Below are positions 22,785 through 35,100 of a stretch of 64,000 nt of DNA, piece by piece. The DNA comes from Arenicola marina (taxonomy: Eukaryota > Annelida > Polychaeta > Arenicolidae). Location of the stretch: assembly GCA_964019135.1 (NCBI GenBank), contig OZ025258.1, positions 35,234,126-35,298,125 on the forward strand, read 5' to 3'. Each line of letters opens with the position of its first letter. Position 1 is the stretch's first letter. A program made the position numbers and the translations under genes. The notes under the pieces are model-generated. The model saw only the letters and a list, made by a program, of their open reading frames with translations, had not been told where the DNA came from and did not search any database.

Positions 22785-25700
22785 GTTTGTTGCAGGTTGT
22801 CTCTCAGCATATTTTCCTGGAACCCGGACGGGTTCAGGCGTATTCTCAGAGACCCTGATAGGCATGAAACACGATCCATTTAAAATAACGAATATGACTT
22901 TATTGGTATTAGCGAGACTTGGTGTGAGACAGAAAGTGAATTAGCTGAGGTGTTTGATGATTATGAATATCATGCTGTCAATGCCAGAAGATATTCCCAA
23001 GTTGGTAGACTCAGTGGTGGCATCGCGTTGTTCTATAAGAAAAAAGTATGTCAATGCTGTAAAGCGGTTGTGCTGTGATTTCCTCCATGGAATAATATTG
23101 TTGTTAGACGCGAAATCCTTTGGTCTAATGCGAAATTGTGTATTAATCCAGGTATATTTGCCACCAGAGGGCTCAACGGATTATCACAATACTGGACTAG
23201 AAAACGATGGGATCGAAAGGTTGAAATCGGTAATCCAAGAGGTGAACGCATTGCACAGTGACATAGATATGGTACTTATGGGAGATTTTAATGCGAGAAT
23301 AGGCTTACGACAGGATTTTATTGATGACAGTGTGAAAAATATGGCAAATATGGATTGGTACATACCAGATGTGTTCAATATAAGGCGAACGTCCAAGGAC
23401 GAAACCATTAACGCGTTTGGCATAAGCCTCCTCGAGCTCTGCCGGGAAACTGGCTTACATGTGCTAAACGGCAGAAAAGGTAATGATAAAGCAGGAGAAT
23501 TCACAAATATTACGGAATCCGGTTGTAGTGTTATAGATTTTGTAATAGTCTCAAGCACACTCTATGGGCAAATATCTCACTTCGAAGTAGCCAATATGAT
23601 GGATATATCTACGCACGGGCATTTACCATTAGTCTTTCACATTAACACGGATGCTCAAATGGAAAAAAAACCAAAGTGATGCTGGGTGCGTTTATGATAT
23701 AGAATTTAAATTGAAATGGAATGACACAGAAACGGAACGGTTTTGGAATCAACTGCAGGGCGAAGAGTGTATGGTTAGGCTGGCTGCCTGCGTGCAGCAG
23801 GTTAATACGCAGAACGCAGATGATGGGCTAACATTACTCTCTGAAGCTTTATATCTTGCGGGTAATAATATGAAGCGTAAAGCACTTGGGCATCCCGATA
23901 AGGTAACGCAAAATCAACCGAAGTGGTGGGATACTGAGTGTCTTGTAGCTAAGCAAAATAAGTACGAAGCTCTTAACAAGTTCAGGCGATCAAATGATAC
24001 ACAAGTATATGAGCAATACAAAAGTTCCAGGAACGAATTTAAGACTAAATGTCGCGAGAAAAAGCTGCTGTATAGCTCCCGTATGAGTGAAGAACTGCTT
24101 CAATCTAGTAACAATCCTAGCAAATTCTGGTCCCAAATTGGAAACATGCAAGCGACCACAAGAAACGTGTGTAACGTTGACAAAAGCACTTGGTTTGAGC
24201 ACTTCGAGTCGTTGTTATATCAACGTACGGTTATGGATGACGAAATGCGAGAGGAAGCGGATACTTATCTAGATAATCATGATCGGAATTGTGACGGATG
24301 TAACATCAATGTTAGTAATGTATATGGACCAGTAGATCATCTCAATCGCGAAATAGAAGAAAACGAAGTTCTAAGTTGCCTACAATCTCCTCCTAATGCG
24401 AAGGCGGCGGGGCCTGACGGGATTCCTAACGAAATACTAAAGGTTGCCGCCCCGATATTGACTCCATATTTAACCGTACTGTTCAATCAAATACTGGACT
24501 CCGGAGCTTTCCCCTCACAGTGAGGCAATGCAATATTATACCCAATACATAAGCGTCGTTCTCGAAACGATCCTGACAATTACAGAGGTATATCTCTGAT
24601 ATCTTCGTTATGTAAAGTGTTTACTAGCATCTTAAATAAGCGATTAACTGTATGGGTTGAACAAAATGGCCTCATTGCGGAGGAACAAGCCAAATATTTG
24701 TGTTACAAAGCATAATTCAAAAATACCTATGCAAGAAAAATGGAAGATGCTATGTTTTATTTATTGACTTTTCGAAGGCGTTTGACTCTGTCCCACATAG
24801 CTTACTGTGGTATACCCTGCTCAAAGATGGGCTCCATGGAAAGATTATTAACGTGTTGAGATCCATGTACTCTAATATCCGATCGTGTGTTAGAACTGAG
24901 AAAGGTCTTACTGATTATTTCACGTGTACTGTTGGAGCCAGGCAAGGTTGCATGTTAAGTCCCCTTCTCTTTTCATTATATATAAACAATATTATAGATA
25001 TGCTACAGATAAAAGGAGACCGTGGAATCTACATAAGTGAAAACGCAGTTAATATTATGTTGTACGCTGATGATCTGGTACAGTGCAGCGATACAGTGGG
25101 GAGACTGCAGCACATGATTAATACATTTTTGTACAAAGTGGGCGATGCGTGTGAACCTTGAAAAAACCAAAGTTGTCGTATTTCGCAGAGGAGGACGTGT
25201 CAAGAAAAGTGAGCAGTGGTATTTGCAAGGTCAGCCGCTAGAAGTTGTTTCGTGCTACAAATATCTAGGCCTAGTTATGTCTTCAACACTGTCGTGGTCA
25301 AAAGCGGTGGACACATTAGCCTGTCAGGCGACCAAGGCAGTAAATGTATTACGACGCTATATCGCCAAGTGTCCCCAGATGAGATTACAGACGATATTTT
25401 ACTTATTTGATAAAACTGTCACTCCAATCTGGATGTATGGAGCAGAGGTATGTGGTTCTAGCACATATGGTGCTATCGAAAGAGTGCAAACAACATTTTG
25501 TAAAAAGCTCATGGGCCTACCAAAGCGAGCCATGAATGAAGCTGCTCTTGCTGAGTGTGGTCGACATGTACTAGCGGTGGAACAAGATTTGAAATGTATT
25601 AAGTATTGGCTACGAATATTAAAGATGCCCACAAGCAGATATACTAGATCTTGCTACGATATACTGAAGGATTTTGACGAACACGGAAAACTGACGTGGG

Positions 25701-26260
25701 CCTCTACCGTAAGACAATTGTTGATGACAAATGGATATGGGGTGGTATGGCTGCAGCAATCAGTCGGAGATGAAACTCGATTCCTCACTCAATATAAACA
25801 AACTCTAAAAGACAGTGCTTTTCAAAACTGGTGCTCATCAATCTCCTCTAGTAGTAAACTCAGTACATATCAAACCTTCAAATCAACTTTAACACCTGAA
25901 CTGTACATAGATGTGTTAAATGTAGTTAAGTATAGATCGGCGCTGGCAAGGTTCAGGTGTTCGGCTTACAGATATGCAATTGAGTCTGGTCGATATGAAA
26001 ATGTTCCTAGGGAGATGCGTCTTTGTAAATACTGCGTGAGTCGAGGTTTACATTCCATAGAAGATGAATTTCATGTTATTTGTCAATGCCCATTGTACGA
26101 TAAGTTAAGAAAATCATATATAGATGTAACTTACGGATCGAATAACTCTTCACAACTTTTTGTAAAATTAATGAAATCTCACAATAAGCAAGAAATACTG
26201 AACTTATCTATTTATTTATCCAAGGCAGAGATATTGCACCAAACATACGTTGAAATTTAA
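22785..26260 (+). pseudogene. LINE ORF2: endonuclease, reverse transcriptase, zinc-knuckle tail
   Basis: The endonuclease is visible as YDFIGISETWCETE (about 22890), GGIALFYKK (about 23015), MVLMGDFNARIG (about 23270), VIDFVIVSS and THGHLPLVF (about 23610), i.e. the AP-type catalytic blocks. A linker (23690-24370) leads to AAGPDGIPNEILK, PDNYRGISLISSLCK, FIDFSKAFDSVPH (about 24760), GARQGCMLSPLLF and LYADDLVQC (about 25060). The thumb and tail follow at 25145-26260 with CKYC...H...C before PLYD. Lesions: a frame change near 23070-23110; another at the A-run near 23665; a TGA at 24521-24523; loss of about ten residues near 24690, where the GFRRG-type box should be; and a frame change near 25140. 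The tail alone is intact for 371 codons, so decay is modest. Confidence 0.85.
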
Positions 26261-26368
26261 CCTGTATATACCCTGTTGCACCGTATTAATTATGTTATAC
26301 CATGTATGTACTATGGGCCACATCGTGTCTTATAAATATATTTCTTAAAGGTAAGGAATATTTGATCA

Positions 26369-29300
26369 ATCAATTGATATTTTGCATCTGTCACGCTTCA
26401 AAAGAATGTTTTCCATCAATAGATAGCTTGTAATATCTAAAAAGGGCCATAAACAATATTTCACTTGCTGCCAAAGCATTCGGGTTTCCCCACATGACCA
26501 AAGTAAATGTTCTATTGTTTCCGTGTCAGTTTTACACAGAGGGAAAGGATCCGTCTCAGTTATACCCCATTGATAGAGCTGGTGACTTGTGGGCAAGATT
26601 AGTTGCAACATTTTATATTGAAATGCATTATATTTCCTATCTGATGTAGTTTTAAATGTTCTAGTATAGATTTCCGTCCAGTTAACATTTAAATCATCTA
26701 CTTTTAATATGTTATTCCATCTCAGTTTTCTCTTATACATCAGCGAGCCATCCTCTATCAAAGTCGTATAAACATAATTGCATGCTTTCTTGCTAATATA
26801 AAAGCCATTTAATGGATCCATTTTTACCCCGCGGCTATTACTACAAATGTTTTCTAGTGACCAATGTTCTTTTACTACTCTTACTAGATAGAGGTAGTCT
26901 AAATAGTTAATAGTAGAATTATATTATACTTTAAAATTGTCATAGGAAATAAATGTATTCGTTACAAGGAGATCTTGAATCAATACACATTTATTTTGTA
27001 TCAATATCTGTTTCAATTTTTGCAGATTGGAATTTTTTATGTACCAGGCATTTCAGAAGGTGTAATGTAATTCATTGCCTGGTGTATATATCTTTTTCTG
27101 AAAAATACTCCAGACGTACAATACTTCTTTCCAGAAGGTGCTCTTAATATCATTTAAGTAGGTTTGCAATGACAATTGGTCTAGTCTCCATATGAGTTCC
27201 ACGTTTTTTTCGACTAAAATATATCTCGCAAGTGTTAACCAGCAGGGGTCTTTACATGAATTATGCATTCTATTTACCCAAACAGCTTTTAACGCTTTAA
27301 TTAAACTAGGAACATGGGTACACTTTAACCCCCCGTTGGAATATTCCTGCGCTAATATAAGAGAAGATATTTTAGCCCGTTTACCATCCCATAGAAAACC
27401 ATTTATCATTCGCTGAAGTTTCCCTTCAATTTTATTCGTTATAGGTAACACTGAAAGAAAATGAATAAGCTTCGGGATTAGTAAAGTCTTAATTACAGTG
27501 ACCTTACCTATGAGCGATAGCGCTTTGGATTTATACCTTCTTAATATTTGATAAATTTCTATCTCTTTTGCCTCGAAGTTTATTTCGACCATTCGCTTTA
27601 ATTCTGCATTAAAATATATTCCTAGAAGCTTAAAATTATCAGTCCAATGTAGATGATATTCCGGACATAACTGTTCTACTGACCCAGCCTTATTTCCTAT
27701 CCATACAGCATGTGTTTTATCCAAGTTAATCTTTAAGCCTGAGACTAATTGAAAAAGTCTAAATGCTTTTAGCGCAGCTCTTAATGAAGACTCCTCTCCG
27801 TTTAGGAGTAAAAATGTATCATCTGCATATTGCCCGAGTACATAGTAGTCATTTCCAATTGTAATGCCTTTAATATCTTTATTTTGCTTTATAAATTGTG
27901 CTAATGGTTCTATTGCCAAAATAAATAAATATGGTGATACTGGGTCTCCTTGAGGACAGTCTCTGCTCAGTTTTTAAAAAGTGGATATACTACCATTATT
28001 AGTTACGCAACTTTCAGAATTTTTGTATAATATTTGAATATATCTGACAAATTTCTCGCCAAATTGATACGCTTTTAATGTATTCATGAGATAATCCCAA
28101 TCCAGCGAGTCGAAAGCTTTTTCAAAATTCACTAGAAGTATTAGACCTGGTCGGTTTGCCTGTATAAGATATTCCATCATATCATAAATTAATCGTGTAT
28201 TTTCCCCAAAGTATCTATTTTTCAAAAAAACAGTTTGTGTGGAACTAATACTACTAGGGAGCGATATCCTTAATCTAGCTGCTATTGCCCCAGAAAGGAG
28301 TTTATAGTCAGTATTTAAAAGAGTTATAGGCCTCCAGTTTCGCATGTAACTTCTATCTTTTTCCGGTTTCGGAATACAAGTTATTAAACCTTGGTTCTGT
28401 ATTTTAGAGAGGGAATTGTTGTTAATCCCATACTGTAAACTTCGGTACAAGAAGTGGCCTAACTCTCCCCAAAAGCATTTGTAAACTCGAAAGGATATCC
28501 GTCCAGACCAGGAGTTTTTCCAGGTTTAGTATTTAAGAGGATATTATGTAATTCTTTTTGTGTGATATCCTTGTTACATGCTTCCCTTTGTATATCATCT
28601 AGGGCCTTTATATTAGAACTGTCCAGAAAAGTATCTATAGAGCCTCGACACTCATCCTGTTTTGAAGAGTATAATGGACAATAAAAGCGTTTTTGCTCTT
28701 CTAATATATCTTGTGGCTCTGTAAGCTCCTTGCCATCTACATTTAATTTTCTGATAAATTTAGTCACATAATTAAACTTCTCTAAATTACAGAAATATTT
28801 CGTCGGCTTTTCTCTCTCCTTATATAGTTTAACTCTGGTCCTAGTTAATAATCCTTTTGTTTTTTTGCTTCGTAATTGATATAATTCATCTCTGAATTGT
28901 TCAAGTCTGTCGATATTACAATTGTCAATATCATTTTTTTTCTCTAGTGACTTTTCCTTCTTGTTTGTAAGTTTTTTAGAATAAACTGAGAAAGAAATAG
29001 TTGTTCCTCTTAGTTCTAATTTAAGTAATTCAAAGAAGAGCTGATCATTTACATGAAAGGTGATATTTGGATCTTCCAGAGATTGTCCTGGAAGCGCATA
29101 TCTTCCAGCGGTTTCCTTAATTTTTTCTCTTATAAGCAATTTATAATCAGGGTCGTCTAGCAGCGAAGTATTTAGCTTCCAATAGCTTCTTCCTCTCAAA
29201 TGATCTATAGTCTTAGTTTTAAACAGGATCAGAGAGTGATCAGATTTATACTTAATATCTATCTCAGATTTATCTAATTTCGATATTAAATCCTGTGATA

Positions 29301-29927
29301 CTAAAAAAAATCTAGTCTGGCATGTTTCTTAGGTTTACCAGAACTGGTCCAGGTAAACCTTTTCGTATGAGGTTTTGATATCCGCCAGGGATTACTTAGT
29401 TCAAACTCCTCACATATTGTTTTCACCATGTGTGTAGCTTGCACATTATTTTGTCTTAAATAGCCTTTAGTATCTTTTTCAAAATTCTGAACCAGATTCC
29501 AATCCCCAGCAAGCAATATAGCGACATTTTGAAAATTTTCAATTATACTCTTTATTTTTAGGTAAAAACTGGGGTCATCTGAATTAGGGCCATAGAGAGC
29601 TACCAACGTAGTATCTATACCCTCTATGTTAACATCAAGAGCTATGTAATTTCCACCCTCGTCAATAACTTTTTCTTTTATATTATACTCAAACCCCCTA
29701 TTAAACAGAATAGCCGTTCCTCTGGCATTACTCTTATAAGTAGTGATAACCATATCATATCCCCAATCTTGTCGAAATTTATCCACTAAGTTATCATTAC
29801 AATGTACATCTTGTAGACAATATATTGAGTAGCGCTTATCACGCAACCAATTAAAAACATCAGCTCTCTTAAAATGGTCAGCTAATCCTCTTACATTCAT
29901 ACTGGCGAATGTTATTTCATCAGGCAT
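26369..29927 (-). pseudogene. L1/Tx1-like ORF2: endonuclease and reverse transcriptase
   Basis: The start at 29927 gives MPDEITFASMNVRGL, the usual endonuclease beginning. LQDVH, GTAILFNRG, LLAGDWNLV and, after a frame change near 29300, SDHSLILF supply the endonuclease blocks. Reverse transcriptase motifs follow: NTKPGKTPGLDGYP (about 28510), NWRPITLLNTDYK (about 28330), LVNFEKAFDSLDWDYL (about 28100), CPQGDPVSPYLF (about 27940) and GQYADDTFLLL (about 27830). The C-terminal region has the WxxIY-FKTT-FQYKMLQ block and CxxC-like ETIEHLLWSC near 26470. Lesions: frame changes near 29300, 28455 and 27040, and stops near 27974 and 26925. Overall about 1,190 codons, normal for the family. Confidence 0.85.
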
Positions 29928-30904
29928 ATTAATATATAGTATGTATTATCATTACAGACATATGCTCTACTGAAAACTTGAATACAAAGTTGCTTCCTCT
30001 AGATACATTGGCACAGCAAATCTCTAATATTTGTACCACTTTGAAAACTGTTAATTGGGGATTAATTTTGATTAATACGGTAGCTGTTCTGCTCAGTAAC
30101 ATTAATACAAGTTCTGCACTACATGATGAAAACAAAAAAAATTGATTGATGGCGTATCGTATAAATAATTGAACTAAATAGTATATAATATGTTGCATAT
30201 ATACATTTGATTCACCGCCAGTTCCTCTGCCTTATATGCGGCATCGATCTATATTTCACCACTAGCAGTTGATGTAGTACTAGTAGCACATTAATTACAA
30301 GGTAATGACAAGAAGAATATACTGTTTTCATAAAGCATAAAGTACTGTCTTAAATTTCACAGTTTCACTATATCTATAAGAGAAAAAGAAAAGAAACTTA
30401 ACATTAGTGGCAATTCTTACTATTAGTCTATTGCTGTACTTGTTTTCCAGTAAGCAGCCAGTCCATACCTCATATCGTTAAGTACTGCGCTGCACTGAAT
30501 ATGAGCTGAAAGGGAGCTATTTAAAGTCAGTCAACAGGAACGCACACTATAGAATAGGGACATTTCCATAGTATTGATTACTTCCCCTTCAACCCAAACA
30601 GACTTTGAGCAGTCCATTCACAAACACGCAGAGCTCGTACTGAAACCAAAACATCCAGTCGCCCAAGAGTCGTAAATGAGCAATTTAGCCGTGCTCTGCA
30701 CTCACACATGACTCCATCTCAATTTTTAAGGGCCGTCTCAAAAACAACCAAACACATGCGGCAGAATTCACACCGGCACTACCACCAAACAGACACTGAG
30801 AAAGTAGGCCACAGACAAATCCAATCAAAATCAGTAGCAGGCAAGCAAAACAGTTACCTGCAATTATTAAACTTAGGCCTTTTTGATATGGCAAACTTGC
30901 ATAT
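29928..30904. other. Spacer between the two ORFs of the minus-strand LINE
   Basis: Nearly 1 kb of AT-rich DNA without a recognisable gene. This is long for an inter-ORF spacer in L1-like elements and may include a later insertion, but no inverted repeats or duplication were found. Confidence 0.5.
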
Positions 30905-31818
30905 CCTGCTGGTTTCACGGTTTATTCCAAGATTCAGGTAATTCCTTTACCGTGTCCACATCATACATTCTTCCGTTTATGAAAAGTTTATGTCCTGAGA
31001 GATTGGCCTTTGCTCCATCAGCTCTGCCAATCGCATGATTTGGAGTAGCGTCCGTCGTTTCTCCTGGATCTGTCTTGGGAAATCTTCATCAATAAAGATG
31101 CCAGACCCCCGCAGTTTCTATTTTTGCAGCCACACTTTCTGTCTGTCTTCGTAGAAAGCGAATCTTATCACAATCGGCCTCGGCTTCTTGGTGTTAACTG
31201 CTGGACTTGTGGTCTTTGCTGCCGGTCTTCCTATTCGATGACACCGTTGAAATTTGATGTTATCAGCTCCCTCAATGTCCAGCTTGGTTGCCATCACCTT
31301 TTTCACCATCAATGTACAGTCCTCTTGATCCCAGCCGTGTTCCATTAAACCGTGAAAAACCAGGTTTTCTCGTCTACTATAGGATTCTGCGGCAAGGACG
31401 TTTTCTTCCAATTGATATATTCTGTCCTGCAACTTCTGCATGCCGCCTTCGTTATCCTTAGCCACAACAGTTTTCATCTGGTCTTTTAGGAGTCGACTAT
31501 CCTTCTCTAAAGAATCCAGTCTAGAACTATTAAGCTCTGCCAAATCCTTTAGCGCTCTAAGTTCTCCGGCCATATCTGCCACATGCTGCTTCACTTCAGG
31601 CAGACAAGAAACCATTGCCAAGATTGTATTCAACGTTTTTTGGGTGCTGTTGTTTGTATCCGTTTCTCGGCAGCTATATCCTTGTAGGCCATAGTTTCTT
31701 CGGTGTCAGGCACTGTCGGGTGTTCTAACCACGAAACAAGTGGGCCCTGATTCTGTTGTTTCCTGGCCTTCTCCGTAGTCGTACCGCTACTTGTGCGGCG
31801 ACGCTTTTTTTTGCCCAT
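30905..31818 (-). pseudogene. L1-like ORF1 (coiled coil plus RRM-like domain)
   Basis: The start at 31818 gives a very basic N-terminus (MGKKKRRRTSSGTTTEKARK). A frame change near 31630 leads into a coiled coil (LKDLAELNSSRLDSLEKDS) and then the L1 ORF1p core: QLEENVLAAESYSRRENLVF, HGLMEHGW, FQRCHRIGRP and PRPIVIRFAFYEDRQKVW. Beyond 31118 the trace goes on in another frame as GSGIFIDEDFPRQIQEKRR and then as INGRMYDVDTVKELPESWN to about 30905. The product would bind the LINE RNA as a trimer; the copy is inactive. Confidence 0.8.
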
Positions 31819-32085
31819 GTGTTCTGAGACCGTCCCTTGCGTCTCTCGTGTGCTTGCAAGAACACAGTATGGGCGATAATTTAAAAAAAAGCACGTCTTC
31901 TTCGGATTTCTCCACTTATATCAGGTAAATACGTTTTCTACTGAAGTGGGAACACTCTCTGACAGTTCACATTACTGGTGAGTATACCTTTTCTCTTCCA
32001 ACTGCATCGAGTCCTAGCAAATTGGCATTGGTACTGGCCAGGCGGAGAGACTACGTTCGCACATCCGTCGCCATCTTGTGCTCGA
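31819..32085 (-). promoter_or_regulatory. LINE 5' leader with YY1-like motif at its start
   Basis: The minus-strand leader begins close to CACAAGATGGCGACGG (32080-32065), a good YY1-type site (AAGATGGC). In mammalian L1 such a site fixes transcription initiation; the parallel here is inference. Confidence 0.45.
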
Positions 32086-32123
32086 GTCTAGTAGTTTATG
32101 CACTAAATAAACTTACTTACTTA
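32086..32123 (+). other. LINE-type 3' tail next to the array
   Basis: TTTATGCACTAAATAAAC followed by TTACTTACTTA, a short simple repeat of the sort that ends CR1/L2-like elements on the plus strand. It directly abuts the second array block. It may be the true 3' end of the plus-strand LINE at 21450, displaced by the minus-strand LINE. Confidence 0.4.
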
Positions 32124-35100
32124 CAGTCTGATACCCGGGACACCCAGTCTGATACCCGGGACACCCAGTCTGATACCCGGAACATCCAGTCTGATACCCG
32201 GGAAACCCAGTCTGATACCCGGGACATCCAGTCTGATACCCGGGACATCCAGTCTGATACCCGGGACACTCAGTCTGATACCCGGGACACCCAGTCTGAT
32301 ACCCGGGACATCCAGTCTGATACCCGGGACACCCAGTCTGATACCCGGGACACCCAGTCTGATACCCGGGACACCAAGTCCGATATGCGGGATACCCGGT
32401 CTGATACCCGGGACACCCAGCCTGATACCCGGGACACCCAGTCTGATACCCGGGACACCCAGTCTGATACCCGGGACACCCAGTCTGATATGCGGGACAA
32501 CCAGTCTGATACCCGGGACACCCAGTCTAATATCCGGGACACCCAGTCTGATACCCGGAACACCCAGTCTGATACCCGGGACACCAAGTCCGATATGCGG
32601 GATACCCAGTCCGATACCCGGGACACCCAGTCTGATACCCGGGACACCAAGTCTGATACCCGGGACACCCAGTCTGATACCCGGGACATCCAGTCTGATA
32701 CCCGGGACACCCAGTCTGATACCCGGGACACCTAGTCTGATATGCGGGACACCCAGTCTGATACCCGGGACACCCAGTCTGATACCCGGGACACCTAGTC
32801 TGATACCCGGGACACCCAGTCTAATATCCGGGACACTCAGTCTGATACCCGGGACACCCAGTCTGATACCCGGGACACCCAGTCTGATACCCGGGACATC
32901 CAGTCTGATACCTGGGACACCCAGTCTGATACCTGGGACACCCAGTCTGATACCCGGGACACCCAGTCTGATACCCGGGACACCCAGTCTAATATCCGGG
33001 ACACTCAGTCTGATACCCGGGACACCCAGCCTGATACCCGGGACACCCAGTCTGATACCCGGGACACCAAGTCCGATATGCGGGATACCCAGTCTGATAC
33101 CCGGGACACCCAGTCTGATACCCGGGACACCCAGTCTGATATGCGGGACACCCAGTCTGATACCCGGGACACCCAGTCTAATATCCGGGACACCCAGTCT
33201 GATACCCGGAACACCCAGTCTGATACCCGGGACACCAAGTCCGATATGCGGGATACCCAGTCCGATACCCGGGACACCCAGTCTGATACCCGGGACACCA
33301 AGTCTGATACCCGGGACACCCAGTCTGACACCCGGGACATCCAGTCTGATACCCGGGACACCCAGTCTGATACCCGGGACACCTAGTCTGATATGCGGGA
33401 CACCCAGTCTGATACCCGGGACACCCAGTCTGATACCCGGGACACCTAGTCTGATACCCGGGACACCCAGTCTAATATCCGGGACACTCAGTCTGATACC
33501 CGGGACACCCAGTCTGATACCCGGGACACCCAGTCTGATACCCGGGACATCCAGTCTGATACCTGGGACACCCAGTCTGATACCTGGGACACCCAGTCTG
33601 ATACCCGGGACACCCAGTCTGATATGCGGGACACCTAGTCTAATATCCGGGACACTCAGTCTGATACCCGGGACACCCAGTCTGATACCCGGGACACCCA
33701 GTCTGATACCCGGGACACCCAGTCTGATACCCGGGATACCCAGCCTGATATGCGGGACACCCAGTCTGATACCCGGGACACCCAGTCTGATACCCGGGAT
33801 ACCCAGCCTGATATGCGGGACACCCAGTCTGATACCCGGGACACCCAGTCTGATACCCGGGATACCCAGCCTGATATGCGGGACACCCAGTCTGATACCC
33901 GGGACACCCAGTCTGATACCTGGGACACCCAGTCTGATACCCGGGACACCCAGTCTGATACCCGGGACACCCAGTCTGATACCTGGGACACCCAGTCTGA
34001 TACCCGGGATACCCAGTCTGATACCCGGGACACCCAGTCTGATACCCGGGACACCCAGTCTGATACCCGGGATACCCAGTCTGATACCCGGGACACCCAG
34101 TCTGATACCTGGGACACCCAGTCTGATACCCGGGACACCCAGTCTGATACCCGGGACACCCAGTCTGATACCTGGGACACCCAGTCTGATACCCGGGATA
34201 CCCAGTCTGATACCCGGGACACCAAGTCCGATACCCGGGACACCCAGCCTGATATGCGGGACACCCAGTCTGATACCCGGGACACCCAGTCTGATACCTG
34301 GGACACCCAGTCTGATACCCGGGACACCCAGTCTGATACCCGGGACATCCAGTCTGATACCCGGGACACCCAGTCTGATACCCGGGATACCCAGTCTGAT
34401 ACCCGGGACACCCAGTCTGATACCCGGGACACCCAGTCTGATACCCGGGACACCCAGTCTGATACCCGGGACACCCAGTCTGATACCCGGGATACCCAGT
34501 CTGATACCCGGGACACCCAGTCTGATACCCGGGACACCCAGTCTGATACCTGGGACACCCAGTCTGATACCCGGGACACCCAGTCTGATACCTGGGACAC
34601 CCAGTCTGATACCCGGGACACCCAGTCTGATACCCGGGACATCCAGTCTGATATCCGGGCCACCCAGTCTGATACCCGGCACACCCAGTCTGATACCCGG
34701 GACACCCAGTCCGATACCCGGGACACCCAGTCTGATACCCGGGACACCCAGTCTGATACCTGGGACACCCAGTCTGATACCCGGGACACCCAGTCTGATA
34801 CCCGGGACACCCAGTCTGATACCTGGGACACCCAGTCTGATACCCGGGATACCCAGTCTGATACCCGGGACACCCAGTCTGATACCCGGGACACCCAGTC
34901 TGATACCCGGGACACCCAGTCTGATACCCGGGACACCCAGTCTGATACCCGGGACAACCAGTCTGATACCCGGGACACCCAGTCTGATACCCGGCACACC
35001 CAGTCTGATACCCGGAACATCCAGTCTGATACCCGGGACACCCAGTCTGATACCCGGGACACCCAGCCTGATACCCGGCACACCCAGTCTGATACCCGGG

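Larger units (their letters stand above)
21450..26350 (+). mobile_element. LINE with 2A-bearing ORF1 (CR1/L2-like group), inactive
   Basis: A 5' leader (21450-21683), ORF1 (21684-22763) and ORF2 with endonuclease, reverse transcriptase and zinc-knuckle tail (about 22785-26260) lie in order on the plus strand. The 5' end abuts the 21-bp array with no intervening DNA. The 3' untranslated part is recognisable to about 26350, where a minus-strand LINE begins. A possible displaced 3' tail lies at 32086-32123. The two-ORF layout with an RRM-like ORF1 and AP-type endonuclease fits the CR1/L2 side of the LINE tree; the clade is not determined. At least five lesions disable ORF2 and one disables ORF1. 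Confidence 0.85.
26360..32085 (-). mobile_element. L1/Tx1-like LINE, near full length, inactive
   Basis: Read on the minus strand there is a 5' leader starting near 32085 with CACAAGATGGCGACGG. ORF1 (31818 to about 30905), a long spacer (30904-29928), ORF2 (29927-26369) and a TTGATTGATC tail near 26360 follow. ORF1 has the basic, coiled-coil and RRM-like order of L1 ORF1p, and ORF2 has an AP endonuclease and a reverse transcriptase of the L1/Tx1 type (FEKAFDSLDWDYL, GQYADDTFLLL). It lies tail to tail with the plus-strand LINE and within the block that separates the two parts of the 21-bp array. ORF2 carries about five lesions and ORF1 two or more. Confidence 0.85.
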
